In this document: piece by piece, positions 1 to 12,242 of the stretch
Layout of the letters: each line of letters opens with the position of its first letter
Numbering within the stretch: the stretch's first letter is position 1
NCBI RefSeq assembly: GCF_020283565.1
Contig: NC_060063.1
Location: forward strand, 43,980,856-44,044,855
Reading direction: 5' to 3'
Origin: Trifolium pratense
Lineage: Eukaryota > Streptophyta > Magnoliopsida > Fabales > Fabaceae
DNA: 64,000 nt
Notes under the pieces: generated by a model
Seen by the model: only the letters and a program-made list of their open reading frames with translations
The model's database searches: none
What the model was told of the DNA's origin: nothing
Position numbers and translations under genes: made by a program

Positions 1-3000
1 GGTCATCCCGTAAATCCACCTGCTTGCTCCCAGAGACATCATCAGAGGACAACTCTGAAGCAGGTACTGTCAAGCTGGCATAAAAAATTAAATAAGATCA
101 CAACATACTGAAAAATGCATGCTATTACCAATGATGTCTTCGGTTGCAATTTATGAACATAACATATTATCTATGAAGAAATATTCTCTACACTAAATGA
201 ATGCCAACCTTGTAGTTGATTCTCCATTTAAATTATCAGTAGCTCCTATTATTTGATACTGAGATTGATGCCTCAAAGAATCAAGTTCTGTACCAACACC
301 AATGGTACCAAAGGTTAGCCGACGGCGATCAGTCTCTGGAACGCGAATATGTTGTGCTATGATCACATTTTGGTTCTCAAATAAATTCATTTGTGTAAGT
401 TTATCTTGAAGCTGTGCTGTATCTGATACTATATCTTTAGAATTTTCAGCTGGAGATGAAACGCTTTTTTTGGGTGTACCAATCACTCCAGGACCATTGC
501 TGTTCGTCTTCTGGCTTGATTTAGGCTTCCATTCCTTATTATGCTGGGAGACTGCAACAAAACTCATTAAATTGTTAAAGCCTTAAAATCAAACCTAAAA
601 AGCAATCAAAGGGAAATTTTATGACAATAAGCATGAGTATTTGAGTTTAGTTACTACTTGGGATAGCATATGACAACAGCTTATAACATGTTCATATGTT
701 GTTTTCAGCTTATTTCTAAAAGCTCTCCGGGATAGCTTATGAAAATACGCTTATAGCTTATATGAAAATAGTTGGACTTTATTTTAACTTTTGTTATAGC
801 AAATAGCTTATACAGAAACGCCTAGAACATAGGTGTATAATCCAAACAGGGCCTTAAGAGAAAGCTACGACAGTTGCCCTACGCTATACTTTTACAGAAG
901 ATCTCAAATATTGGAAGTGCAATTAAAACAATAATTTGGTGGTGTCAGCTCAAATATATACCTCTCTGATGTCCCACAAGTTGTTGATGTGACCTGCTAT
1001 TATACTGATTGTTCAAAGATGGTCTGCTAACAGAGATGCCAGGGAAAGAGGGCTCAGTTACAGCACTAACAGCCGCTTGGCTGAGCTGTTCATTCTTTTG
1101 GACAGCACCAACTGGTTGAAATGAATCTGCAGATGGACCATCTTTTCCAACAATAGAATTATTAGCATAAGAACTACTAGAAGCAAACAACTGTTTTGGT
1201 TTCAGGTCAGCAGACTGTCTACGAACACCAACAACCCCAACTTCACGCCTAATGGCTCCAACAGCACCCGATGATCTGGAATCAGGAGACGGCACGTGAA
1301 CTGGATCTGTTGAAGAAGAATACACTCCCACTACAGAACTGGTTGAAGCCACTGTTGAAGAGTTCTTGTGGCTGTTGTTAGGCTTAATTGGTTGCACCTG
1401 TGATGATGTATTGGATACCAAGCCTTGCTTGTTCTCAGATGTAACTTTTTTGTCACTGGCATTAGTAGCAGCATCTTTTGATTGTCTAGCATTTGTAGCA
1501 GCATCTTTTGATTGTCGAGAATCAGAAGGCCCATTTAGAGCCTGATGATTTCTAGCACCAGTTGACTTTTGATTGGTCGAAGCTGCGGACGAACTGGAAC
1601 AAATAAAAAATATGAATCATATACAAAGTTTACTTATCCAATGACCTGAAAATAAATCAAAAGTGATCGCTGAGACATATTGCTTTCAAATTAGAAAAGA
1701 TAACTTTCACTAGCCAAGTGCATTACTTCAAAACAAAAAGAGTAGCACAAATGAACCAAATAACTTTCATTCCTGGTGCTACCTATTATCAGACAAAAAA
1801 CTTCAGATTCTTAACGACACCATCTGTCATTGAATACCTTCGTTTACAAATATCACACTATCGAACTTATGCTATTATTATCCTATGAGAGGTTTATCCC
1901 TTCTCGTCCATAGATTCCCTTGAAATTCTGTGTGTCTACTCGTAACTTTGTATCTGTAACACCACACCTTTCATGAGATTAAAAATTTAAACTTCTCAGT
2001 TTGTATACATCCCATAACTGCATTCACAGCACAAGTAAAAAACTATACAAACTTTTCTGTCGCCGCTAATATAACAGCAGAATCTAACTCCAAATCTATC
2101 TATTAGGTCATAAATGGAACTGCATATGTGGACATATACTGACACTAGATATAAAAAGCACAATCAACCAAGCCCCGGCGAAACCCAGCAAATTTGAAGA
2201 TCAAAACATACCTCTTTTCAGAAGTGTTTACAGGCAATTTATCTGTGGTGGATATTGGCTGTTGTTGTGAAGGGGGCTTCACTTCTTTATATATATGGTT
2301 TACTCTGTTATCTCTGACAACACGGAACTCTCTGCTGAAGCCTGAAGTTAGCATAAATAAAAATCAGCATATATGTTAGAATAATAATGCTCACATACAT
2401 ACAATTAAAAACCACTGACCTATTTATTTGTTATAAAACATACTCATTAGAATAGTAAAATAACAACTGTTACGCTAGTCAGTTACTAACAAGGGATTAA
2501 AAAGGGAATGGTAGATCAATAGGGGGAATGGAAATCAGATTAGGGGAGTTTACTTGGTGCATTTGATAGTTTGAGTGAAAAGGGTGATTCTTTATAAATA
2601 GGAAACCCTTGAGGAGAATTATATTCTCCATTTTCTATTTGATTTCCAATAATACACGTAACTTTTGATTCTTTATAAATGGGAAACCTTTGGTGGGTCT
2701 TGGAAGGGGTGCGGCAAGATGAATGATGTAGAATCAACCCTAGTACTTGACTAAGATGGTGAATTTTGCTAGGACAGTAAAAAAAGAGGTGCAACCTTGA
2801 CCCCTGAAGATAAACTCAATTTCAATGTGGAGGGAGCAACGCATCACTAGCAGGCACCAATCAAACAGGCTCACCTAGCCCAAACTCATTCAGGTCATTC
2901 AAGAGCACGTTTTGGACCAACATACGGTTCAAATAAGGACCCAAAAGAAAAAGGAAGCTGCTACAGGATTACTCCATTCCCCTCAAAATCCAAAACCAAT

Positions 3001-5035
3001 CCACTGACAAACTGAGTAGCTGAGAAGCTTCCTAACAAGGAGAATTCTTGAGAGGCAGGAAAAAGGGAAAAAGGCATTAATTAATGTCCAAATTAAAGCA
3101 AGAGGGAGTCAATCTTGGCAGAAGATGAACAAACAGCAGAGGATGGGGAGAATATTCAATTTCAGGGTGCAAAAGCATGGCAAGAGATGATCAATGTTGT
3201 GAATAGAGTTCTCAATGCAGTGTAGATTTTATGGGAGCATGCATGCATGGACAGCATGCATGTTAGTGTATCAGTTCACTGATCTGATTAGTTGATTAAA
3301 TAGATGGGCTTAAATTGGAGGAAAAACATATTAAGAGGATTCATTGAATAGGTTTGAGTGAAAAGGGAGATTCTTAATGAAGGGCTTTTTTCCTTAATGG
3401 AGCCTTCTAACAATAACATATACTAATGAATATATGCTACAGAAAACCACAAATTTATCGTATTAACTAAGATAACTAAAATATCATTGATAAATTGGCA
3501 TGGTGAACTAAACAAACAAACAGTATGTCCCTCTAAACCATAAACATCATACATTAAAATAGATCCAAGATAAGAAAATTACTGGGTAAAGGGTTTCGAG
3601 AATAGTTTGTTCTTCGAACTCTATGTTCAGCAGGGGTGTGGAAATGCATTCCTTGACCACCATTTTCAGGATGCCTTCTTGGTTCACCCAAACCCTTGTT
3701 CTCAACATTATGTTGAGAAGTGTTGTGAAATTGCGCTCCCTGACCGCCATTCTCAGAATGCTTCCTTTGTTCACCCGAACCCTTGTTCCCAACATTATGT
3801 TCGGAATGGTGGTGGGATTGCGATCCTTGACCACCATTCTCAGAATGCCTCCGTGGTTCACCCGAACCCCTGTTCCCCACATTATGTTCAGATGGGTTGT
3901 GGAATTGCGCTCTTTCACCACCACTGTCCGAATGCCGCCTTGGTTCACCTGAACCCCTGTTACCATTGTCCGAATGCCTCCTTGGTTCACCTGAACCCCT
4001 GTTAGCATTGTCAGAATGCCTCTTTGGTTCACCCGAACTCCTGTTCCCAACATTCTGATTCCCAAGATTCTGACTCTGCAACAAGAGATATTTGTTATTA
4101 AATTATAGATAACAAAACCACAGCTCCTTAATGTGTTGCCGCATATCAAATAACGCATCACGAAAATTTTACAAGAGGCAATACCTCCTTCTTTCGGTCT
4201 CTCCTTCTTTTCACCTCATGGAAAGGATCTGAATAACAAAAAACCATGCAAATTAGGGTAATTCAGATACAAATTTTCATCCCATTATTTTCTTTCAAAT
4301 GAATCCATAACATGGTAACTCAAAACCTAACTTGAAATACACAAGCAATCCGACACTATCAAAACATAATGATCAAGATACATAACCCAACAGTCGACAC
4401 TCTACACACGACCGCAACATCGAAATATAGCCCTAGAAAGATATCTATTTAACCACATCGAAATATAGCCCTCGACACTATCATACACAGATGACTCAAA
4501 ACATAATGATCAAGATACATAACCCAAAGTCAACACACGGTGGTAACATCGAAATATAGCCCTAGGACAGATATCTACTTAACCACCTCAAGAAAATGGT
4601 TACATTAAAAATATTTCACATTGCAACATACAATGTCCCATAACTAATGGCAAAATGAAGCTAATTTTTCAACCCTCAAACCAATGCCATTTAGCAACAA
4701 CAAACAAAGAACCCCAACTAATCTGAAATCAATAAATAAACCAACCAACACAATCCTTAAATAAATCAAAAACCCACAATTTATAACACCAAAAAAATAG
4801 GGTTCAACAAAATAAAAATAAAAAAAACACTGTGACCCCACAAAAAAAACCAACCTTGGTTAAGCAATTTCTGAGTGGTTTCATTAGGATCCATGTTGGT
4901 TTCCCTAAGAGCAACATAGATATCAGCCTCAGAATGATCACCAACGATTTCTTTAATAGATTGAATAGTTTTACGGACTTTAGCAGACAACAAGTGGGTT
5001 CCAGTGGCACCTTCAGTTTTTGAAGCAGGGACCAT
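1..5035 (-). CDS. GBF-interacting protein 1-like protein (GIP1/DUF1296 family), 3' end outside window
   Basis: Seven coding exons read on the minus strand, all with GT..AG borders and consistent phase: 5035-4855, 4228-4185, 4075-3583, 2341-2212, 1593-962, 551-209, and 74 to the window edge (about 632 residues). Residues about 17-60 (KVRKTIQSIKEIVGDHSEAD and following, then NMDPNETTQKLLNQ) are the UBA-like N-terminal domain that names the family. It runs into a basic stretch (HEVKRRRDRKKE). Later family-typical blocks are SREFRVVRDNRVN, DPVHVPSPDSRSSGAVGAIR and TVPASELSSDD. Known family members bind G-box bZIP factors and promote their DNA binding; this role is inferred by homology. Most of the protein is low-complexity and rich in S, Q and N. 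Exon 3 is an imperfect repeat array (separate entry). The 1.2-kb intron at 2342-3582 contains a short repeated phrase (gattctttataaa, near 2586 and 2669) and no exon I recognise. The start at 5035 is the first ATG before the conserved domain. Confidence 0.93.
652..855. mobile_element. MITE-like element in GIP1-like intron 5
   Basis: This AT-rich intronic segment runs from a 'gggatagcatatgac' phrase through several 'agctta' motifs to 'ccaaacagggcctta'. It resembles segments at 8975-9188 and, in reverse, 60095-60262: shared phrases include the 'ttttcagcttattt' and 'agctctcc/t.ggata' blocks and the 'atccaaaca' end. Family assignment is not certain. No clear target-site duplication was found. Confidence 0.5.
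3583..4075 (-). repeat. Tandem repeat array inside GIP1-like exon 3
   Basis: Exon 3 encodes about six imperfect copies of a unit built on N-(R/K)-G-S-G-E-P-R-R-H-S-(D/E)-N-G. The first two units are about 14 residues. The next four are about 29 residues and add a histidine/asparagine-rich tail (for example AQFHNPSEHNVG, AQFHNTSQHNVE). The reading frame stays open throughout, so the repeat unit is a multiple of three bases (about 42 and 87 nt). The opposite strand is also open across the array, which is a by-product of the repeat composition. Confidence 0.85.
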
Positions 5036-6339
5036 TTCAGCGAATACTAAAGGGTACCCAGATGAGAAAACGAGAAGGAAAACGAGAAAAAATAAAACTT
5101 TATGATTAATTAGTGAAGAAAATAAAAAGGGTTGTTAAGATTGGGATTAGGGTTCTTGAAAATCTAAGGAAAGAAACGAAAGCGGCTTTGAGAAGAAGCA
5201 GCGACAGAGTGAGGGTTTTGAAATGAAAACCTTTGACAAATCACATTTTAAGCATTTTGTGGGAAAAATAATTAACTTCTTCACAATTTTGTGATTGGTT
5301 CATATACCCTTCATGTTTTCATTAAACTACGATAATACCCTTTGCTTAGTCCAATTAATTATACTCCAACGCGTGGTTATTATTATTATTGGTAGAGTAT
5401 AATATGACTGTAAAAATTAAATTTGAAAGTGAATTGGAAATTTGAATTTGTCACATGTGGAATCTCAATAATTAATTCACTAATTAAACATCATGTATGG
5501 ATAGATACATGGGTCCAGCAAATACCGTTTGATCCACCTTTTTCTAGGTGTAGAAGTTATTTTAATCGTAAAGTAATAAATTATAGCTTTAAAATTAAAT
5601 TTGTTTGGTAAATTTTATTTAAAAAAAAAATTAAAAGTTGTTTATTATTTTATTATAATAAGGTTAAAAGATATGTTTAATAATAATATTATAAATTTTC
5701 TTAAAATATATAAGCTATTTTTTTTTTCTTAGTAGAACTTTTAAAAATTGTTGTTTGGCCTGACTTTTTACTTCTAAAGACATTAATATTGCATGTCAAC
5801 TCCCTTATTCAACTAAAAGACTTTGATATTGCATGTAAACTCACTTATTCAACTAAAACATGTAAAATTTTACTAGCTATTATTTGACCAAAAAAATACA
5901 TAGATTTAGAGATGATTAATCCAAATATATAAGCATAACTCGGTTACTAAGAAGATTACAATATATAAAAGTCGGAGTTTGAAATTTAGAGATGAAATTC
6001 TGATTGTTGGGTTTGTTTACCAAAACAAATACTGCAATGCAATAAATTAACTTATAGTTCATATAAATTATAAGTTTGTATAATTTTTCTTTTCATTATT
6101 GTTCAAAAATTGTTGACTTCTGAGTAAAGTAAAAAGTTGTCAAAATACAGATCGGTCCGTCAAGTCCACTAAGACTAAAACATGTGTTAGACTTAGTAAT
6201 TTGAGTCAATAACATAAAAAAATTAAAAAAAAAATAAAAACCTAAATTTATCATAATTATACATGACAAAGATGATTCAAAGTTTAACTTTTACGCATCA
6301 TTAATGGTTTTTTTTTCTTCTTAAGTGTATTCTTATATT

Positions 6340-6452
6340 TTTTTTTTTCGTTAAGTAGTCAGTGGTTAGAAAATCCACCTTAAAGATGAATAAGTGGAGT
6401 GATCCGAATTCGAACCCAGACTCCTGCACGTATAGTGCGATGTCCCTAGTGT
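6340..6452 (-). mobile_element. tRNA-derived SINE-like fragment
   Basis: Contains 'ggttagaaaatccacctt' followed by 'attcgaacccagactcctgc' and 'gcgatgtccc'. The cgaaccc motif is a reverse-oriented Pol III box B (consensus GGTTCGAANCC). The phrase matches a repeat that I recall as common in legume genomes. It is a fragment, without clear ends. Confidence 0.4.
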
Positions 6453-6900
6453 ATTCTTATATTTTACTAAGCATATTATCAAAATAAAAAAGATACTAAA
6501 ATACAATATCAACAAGAAATATATAGTCATGAATAAAAATGATTATTTTAGTAAGTGCTTTATCTCTTAATGCATCTGATTATATATGAAAATAAACTTA
6601 TAGCTACGTGCCACATGGTTTTATTTTTTTCTATTATTTTATTAAATTTTGATACTATTTTTTAGTATTCTTTTCCTATTATTTTATAAATTTTTAAAAA
6701 AATAAAAATTTGGCCGTTTAAAGGCACGTAGCCCACAATCCATATAGAGTTGAACAAATGTAGTATATTTGGAGACTTCTTTACAATGTTTTCTCTTTAG
6801 GTCCTCCATGGTTCTTTTTCTTTTTTGAAATTTACTTTTTTGCCCTTCAATAAAAACTTCGATTTCTGTTAACCGAATTTTTTCTGGATTTGAACTAGAA

Positions 6901-6930
6901 AAAACTTCGGTTTTTGCGAACCGAAGTTTT
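6901..6930. repeat. Perfect 12-bp inverted repeat (hairpin)
   Basis: The arms AAAACTTCGGTT (6901-6912) and AACCGAAGTTTT (6919-6930) are separated by 6 bases. A degenerate copy of the same phrase (aaaacttcgatttctgttaa) lies at about 6854. It lies between genes, with no poly-T tract placed to suggest a terminator. It may be the core of a decayed MITE. Confidence 0.7.
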
Positions 6931-8254
6931 TAGCAAGGCAAAATTGGAATATTTGGAGGTATAAAAGATACATGGGAGGCATAGAGAGAAGACATCATTC
7001 TTTATAGCTCGATTTGAAAACACCCGTGAACATTAGGGGCAGACCGCTTAAGGTCGGGTAGCCCATTTTAAATTTGTGTTGTTTTGATTCAATTACTTAG
7101 ATGTCTTGAATTATAGCTAATAGAAATTATTCTAAAGTTTAAGATAAAAAATAAAATATATTCTAAAGTCTAACTAAAGTATGTTTGTAAATACTTTGCT
7201 ACATCAAGAAGTCTTGAATAATGTCAAATTAAGAGAAAAAGTTGAACATTTTTTTAAATTAACTTTATAATTTTTTTCAGAAAAAGGGCTCTGATAATTT
7301 AAAATATGGCCGCGAAATTCTACTAGAAATCAAACTCTTTCTTTCAAATAATTCGTCTTAGAATAATCTCATTAACCACTTTAACAAAGCAACACTAAAA
7401 TTTGGTTGAATATGCAGCATTCACTAATTTGATAAAATATCATTTTGTATACATAATTTTCTTTATTTTAGATTTTAAAATATATTTAAATTTAGAATTA
7501 AAAAAAAATCACAAATCAAAGATTGATGATGGAAATACATACAATAAAACACATAGTACAGTACATTATAAAAAAAAACTAAAAAAGTGTAACAAAGCAC
7601 ATACATTTTGCATTGTTCAAGACAATTATGCCTACATTGATAGAAATAGTTTAACAAATATTCTATATGTTTGTAACCCAAAAAAAAAAAAATCTAGATA
7701 ATATTATAAGTTTAATGAAAAATTGAATATTAACAAAGATTCACAATCTCACTTACTTTCTAACATCTGTTAAATTTATAGCCTTTAACTCATCACAAAA
7801 CTCTGTTATTTATTTTCGAATGCTTTGACATAAACTGAAGAGATCATTTTTGTTCAGAGTTTTTCAGTCTTCTGCACCAAGTTTCCAGTGTAAACATTGT
7901 AACAGAACCAAACATGTTATCTCACATGGAATAGTTCAAAATTCAAACAAAATAGAAAATATTTGACAACTACATCAAGACATTGACAAGTTTAACTATA
8001 ATAACTAAAATTGCACTATCATAGTTTAATTAATATTAATAATAATTAATATTAATAATTAATATTTCCCAACATCTGCATTTCTCCACAGCTACACTGA
8101 ACTCCAAAGTTGAAAGTTGTAGTCACTTAAAAATTATCCACGGAAAAAGAAAGAAACTGATTCTAAGAATGCACAGCAATGTAAAGCTTTCACATTGTCC
8201 TCTCTCCTGTTAGCCTGCTGAAGTAGTTATCTGTGTATAGGTTCGTTACTATAG

Positions 8255-11200
8255 TCACAAGTATTGCTCCTGTATCCTCGCACGGTTTTCTTCCCACCAC
8301 AATCTCGCATGCATTTCTCCAAACTTCTCTCGGCTGCGTAAAAGTATACACAGAAAATTTTGAATTTGAATTACACAGATGTTTATTTGAAAAGTCTTTA
8401 TTTTACATGTCAACGATTTCGGCATACCTGAAGCGGACGCGCCTAAGTTCTCGGGTTCCACCTGGTAGTGATCTGATAGTGATGTATACTCCTGGTTCAT
8501 CCTGTTCAACCCACTCGGTTTCCATATCACTGGCATTGCTGATTGAGAGCTCACCCGAGTGATCTTCTTCATCTCCCGATGAACTCGTCCTTACAGAAGC
8601 ATCAATGGATGATCTTTCAGTCTTTGAGACACCGATGTCAGAAAGATTGGATTTTGATGCCAGACGGCTTGTTTCATAGAAAGGCTGAGGTTGCATAAAG
8701 TGATGATCCAGTGAATCCGATGAGGAGTAGCCCATTCCCATTTGGTGGTGAATATGACGAGGCAGACGCTCTTTGCTAAGAGGAGGCGTGACAGGGCTGT
8801 CCCTTGAAGATTCAATCTTTGAACTCTGAAACAAGAAAATCAAAGTTACCTAAACACCGACTAAATATTCTAAATAAGCTGCTCATGTAAATACAAAAAA
8901 AGTAAAAATCCACCAAGTAGTAGTTGGTAAGGTCCCACATTAATGATTGACTTATTTGAGATTTTCTACAGACATAAGCATTTGTGAGGTTGTTTGGAAG
9001 AACTTATGAAAACAGCATGACATGCCCATGAGCTATTTTCAGCTTATTTTTGTGAGCTCTCTAGGATAACTTGTGAAAACTGTTTAACTTTATTATACAT
9101 TTTTTATAGAAATAGTTTATACATAAGCACTTAACCTACATTTATGCTATAAGTGCTTAACTAAGTTGTTTATCCAAACACAGACTAAATAAGAATTCGA
9201 TCCTTAAACACATCCCACTCGTTTAAGAGGTAGGTTTCAATTTCAAATATCTCAAGTTCAAACTTCAAGTACGAGTTACTTAAGATAACATGCAATGCAT
9301 CCTACATGCAATGGTTTTTGGAATAGAAGTACAATCATAGAATTATTAACATTACAAAAAGTGTGTTCTCACCTCATCTTCAGATCTGGGTGGGGTTGGG
9401 AGAGGAACTGTTTGTTGATTGAACCTTTGAACATTGTATAACTCCATAACCTTGTCATAGTTCTCTGCCCACCATCTCTGAGCTTGCCATTTATTAAACA
9501 TTTCGCGACTGATAAAAAAACATAAAACAATTCATTTAATCATCAATTAGATAAAAAACAAAGAACTTGACATAACACTCAAGTAAATTAATTAGACTAA
9601 TGAAATGAAATTATTCAATATCAATAAAGCAGAATTCTATATTCATAAACTATTAATGCTTGACTAGAAAGGCATTTTTTACATTTCTCACTTATTGTAT
9701 AATTCTTGATTTTTAGTTTTCTTTTCTATTCAAATTTGCTTGCATTTCATAAAATAAATTTACTCTAGCTCAGAAACAAGCCTAGCATTTTTCTTTGCAT
9801 AGCTTCCTTTCCTTTTTACTTTCTTTTTTGTCTCTTCTTTTTTCCTTTTCCTTTATCTTTTGTGAGCTGAGAGGAGGGAAGGCATTTGAATCATTAAGCT
9901 AGGAGATAAAAATTCTTTTTGCTTTTGTCCCACTCTACTACCACAAGTGAAGCATGTGTTACTGACAATGAAACAAAGCAGTGGTTCTCCTAAGAGGCAC
10001 AATACAAACAAGATAGATCATGCCAATCTAGAATCTGTACAGCCTTTCAAAAGCATGTGATCTATGAAGCACCAACACACACATGTACACCAGACATGAC
10101 ACGGGCACACAACGGTTAATAATTTGAAAAAATGGAAGTACTTGAATGTAATTACATGTGTCGGACACCGAACACACCGTCAATCTGAAGTGTTGCATTA
10201 CATGGCAAGTGATGACTCTTAAACAAACATGTAATTAAGTGCCAAATCAAAGAAAAACAAGAGAAAGTTTAAAACCACAAAGGGACAAAGTTACACTAGT
10301 TAAAAAGTTAACTATCTCTACCACATAACAAAGCATGTGATATGCAACAACTCCAACAAATCAAAAACATTGTGCAATTTCCAAAACACAAAAAAAAAAA
10401 AGAAAAAGAGAAGGGAAGGGAAGTACCTGAACCGTATCCTCTTTAGATCATTCCCACCTTGGGGCAGTGAAACAAAAGTAATAAGCACACCAGGCTCAAC
10501 TTGTGCAACCCATTCCTTAGGTTCATCCTCTTCTTCCATGAACACAACTGACTCAGTACGTCCACTCACCGATGTTGGTGTTCCTTCTCCACTCGAAATC
10601 CCTTTGAGTCGAGCTTCCATTTCCTTCCCCCACATTCTCGGTGTAGAACTCGCACTCCCGGTTCTTCGGTATGCACAGTTGAACCTTGCTGATTCTGATC
10701 CCATATCAGAATCAGCATACTTTTTGTTCTTGTTGGAAGATCCTGAACAAGGCTTACAATTCTTATAGGCTCCAGAAGCCTTCACTGCCATGTCCTTGAT
10801 CTGAAAAGAAGAAAAACACACACATCTTTGTCACCAAAATCACCTCTTGAGAAAAAAACAAAAACATAAAATCAAGAAAGACAAAAATTGGTTCTTTTAA
10901 TTTAATTACATAAATGGTCACTACATTTTACTCCTCCTACATAAAACCAGCAAGACATGTACTTTTGCATAACTAACAAATTTCATGTATGTTAGCAAAA
11001 TAACAGAACTTCCATTTTTCTTACTTAGCATCCAAATATAAAAAAGATTACATAATTGAAGAAATGGGTTATTGGCAAAATTTAAGACAAGTTTTGTCAG
11101 AAGAAATAACATGCGTTTACTATACTATGGTTGGAAATTTACCTGAGAAGTGAGAGCTTTAATGGCTTGTTTGGTGCTAGGTGTTTGCACAGCTTCATCC

Positions 11201-11262
11201 TCTTCTTGATGAGGAAGAGATCCATTATTAAGATTCTTAGAACAAGCTATGCAAGTCAACAT
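8255..11262 (-). CDS. BREVIS RADIX (BRX) family protein
   Basis: Complete gene with five coding exons: 11262-11143, 10800-10427, 9508-9373, 8825-8428 and 8333-8255. They sum to 1107 nt (368 aa plus TGA), with all borders GT..AG and phases matching. The N-terminus MLTCIACSKN carries the cysteine pair typical of the family, a proposed palmitoylation and plasma-membrane anchor. It is followed by the conserved KQAIKALTSQIKDMAVKASG and KNCKPCSGSS blocks. Two BRX domains follow: residues about 134-195 (EWVAQVEPGVLITF, REMFNKWQAQRWWAENYDK) and about 310-368 (EWVEQDEPGVYITI, WWEENRARIQEQYL). The second domain ends at the last residue, as in Arabidopsis BRX/BRX-like proteins, which are about the same length (recalled, not searched). 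Known members polarise at the plasma membrane and modulate auxin transport and vascular or root growth. I cannot tell which paralogue this is. Introns 2 and 3 hold dispersed repeats. Confidence 0.96.
8975..9188. mobile_element. MITE-like element in BRX-family intron 3
   Basis: Shares blocks with 652-855 and 60095-60262: 'agctattttcagcttatttt', 'gagctctctaggataact', 'atagtttatacataagcact' and a 'tatccaaacac' end. Terminal repeats and target duplication are not clear. Confidence 0.5.
10072..10205. repeat. Dispersed repeat in BRX-family intron 2
   Basis: Holds 'ccagacatgacacgggcaca', 'aatttgaaaaaatgg', 'ttgaatgtaattac' and 'cggacaccgaac', ending in 'gtgttgcattacat'. A related copy sits in PDAT intron 3 (about 36757-36862: 'ctggacatgacaccgacaca', 'aaattgaaaaaatag', 'ttgaatgcaac'). 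This is a non-coding repeat that has landed in introns of two unrelated genes. Confidence 0.55.
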
Positions 11263-11269
11263 TTCTGAT

Positions 11270-11930
11270 TCAAATCACACTTGATTTTCTAAATGTCAAA
11301 AACAGAACCAAGTTACAACAATTCCAACAAACCAAACCTATTTATACCAAAGAATGAAACTTTTTAGCAATAAAACAAATATAAGATCTGGGGTCAACTC
11401 AATTAACTCCAATACACACAACAATTAAATAAATAAAAAAGCAAAAACTTCATTGAATCAATGTGTTGCTTATAAGGTAAAACAATGGACCCTATGAAGA
11501 ATGATGCCAAAAATCAACACACCCACAAGAGAGAAAGTTAGGAATTGATGTGAAAGATCTATAAGATCAAAATGCATAAAAAAATGATATATTTTTATAT
11601 ATATGTTGGAGTGAATTGGACTCTTTCTCTCTCTGAGTCAGAGGAGAAAAAAACTAAAACATAAAATGAGTGAGACATTAGAACAAACACAAGGAATGCA
11701 AGAAAACAATAAGAAAAAAAGAGTACCCTTTGGTTTCTTTTCAGTGTTACTCCTGAAGGGTCATTGAGATTTGGAGTGTGTAGGTAGGTGGCTGTATCTA
11801 TCTGTATATGTATAGGTTCACAACGTGTGAGAGGTAGTGAGGATTGGCGTGATGGCTTGGTCCCCTATGTGTCAATTCTATGTGTAACTACTTGTGATAT
11901 TGTTTGTTGTGTGAGAAACTGTGTATATAT

Positions 11931-11995
<65 letters not shown>

Positions 11996-12100
11996 GTGTG
12001 TAAAAAGTGTGCATGCGCCACCCTATTCTCTCTCTCTAGAAATGAAAGGAGGAAAAGTGAAAAATGGGAATGTAGCGGCGTGAAGTTATGTGCTTTGTTT
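11270..12100 (-). promoter_or_regulatory. Probable leader/promoter region of the BRX-family gene with long GA/CT tract
   Basis: Non-coding sequence upstream of the start codon at 11262. It contains a pure GA run (CT on the gene's strand) at about 11934-11990. CT-rich tracts are common in plant core promoters and leaders, and GA repeats are bound by BBR/BPC proteins. A role here is inference. No TATA box or transcription start can be fixed from sequence alone. Confidence 0.4.
11934..11990. repeat. (GA)n microsatellite
   Basis: An uninterrupted GA dinucleotide run of about 57 bases, followed by a short TG run. The apparent open frames crossing it, alternating R-E or S-L, are artefacts. Confidence 0.97.
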
Positions 12101-12242
12101 GGCACAACATTAAAGGAAGAATTCCTGCAAGTATAGCAGACTATTGATCTACTTGATCACGATGTTTTAAAAATCGGACCGGATCAGATTTATATTTAAT
12201 GAGTTGAATCAAGAATTGTTTAGTCGGTTGATTGGTTATCTC

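Larger units (their letters stand above)
5250..8230. other. Intergenic region between two divergent-from-edge minus genes, no gene seen
   Basis: The stretch upstream of the GIP1-like gene is AT-rich and holds only short spurious open frames. I see a SINE-like fragment (about 6340-6452), a small perfect hairpin (6901-6930), an inverted pair of gctacgtgcc (6603) and ggcacgtagc (6722), and poly-A/T runs. The part just above 5035 is probably the GIP1-like leader and promoter. The part at 7800-8254 is probably the 3' flank of the BRX-family gene. Confidence 0.6.

Noticed and set aside
3607..4005. Open frame of 132 codons on plus, antisense to GIP1-like exon 3
   Set aside because: It exists only because the coding repeat on minus lacks stops in that register. 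Its residues simply mirror the repeat and match no family.
11788..12105. Frames on both strands with long RE or SL dipeptide runs
   Set aside because: Translation of the (GA)n microsatellite.
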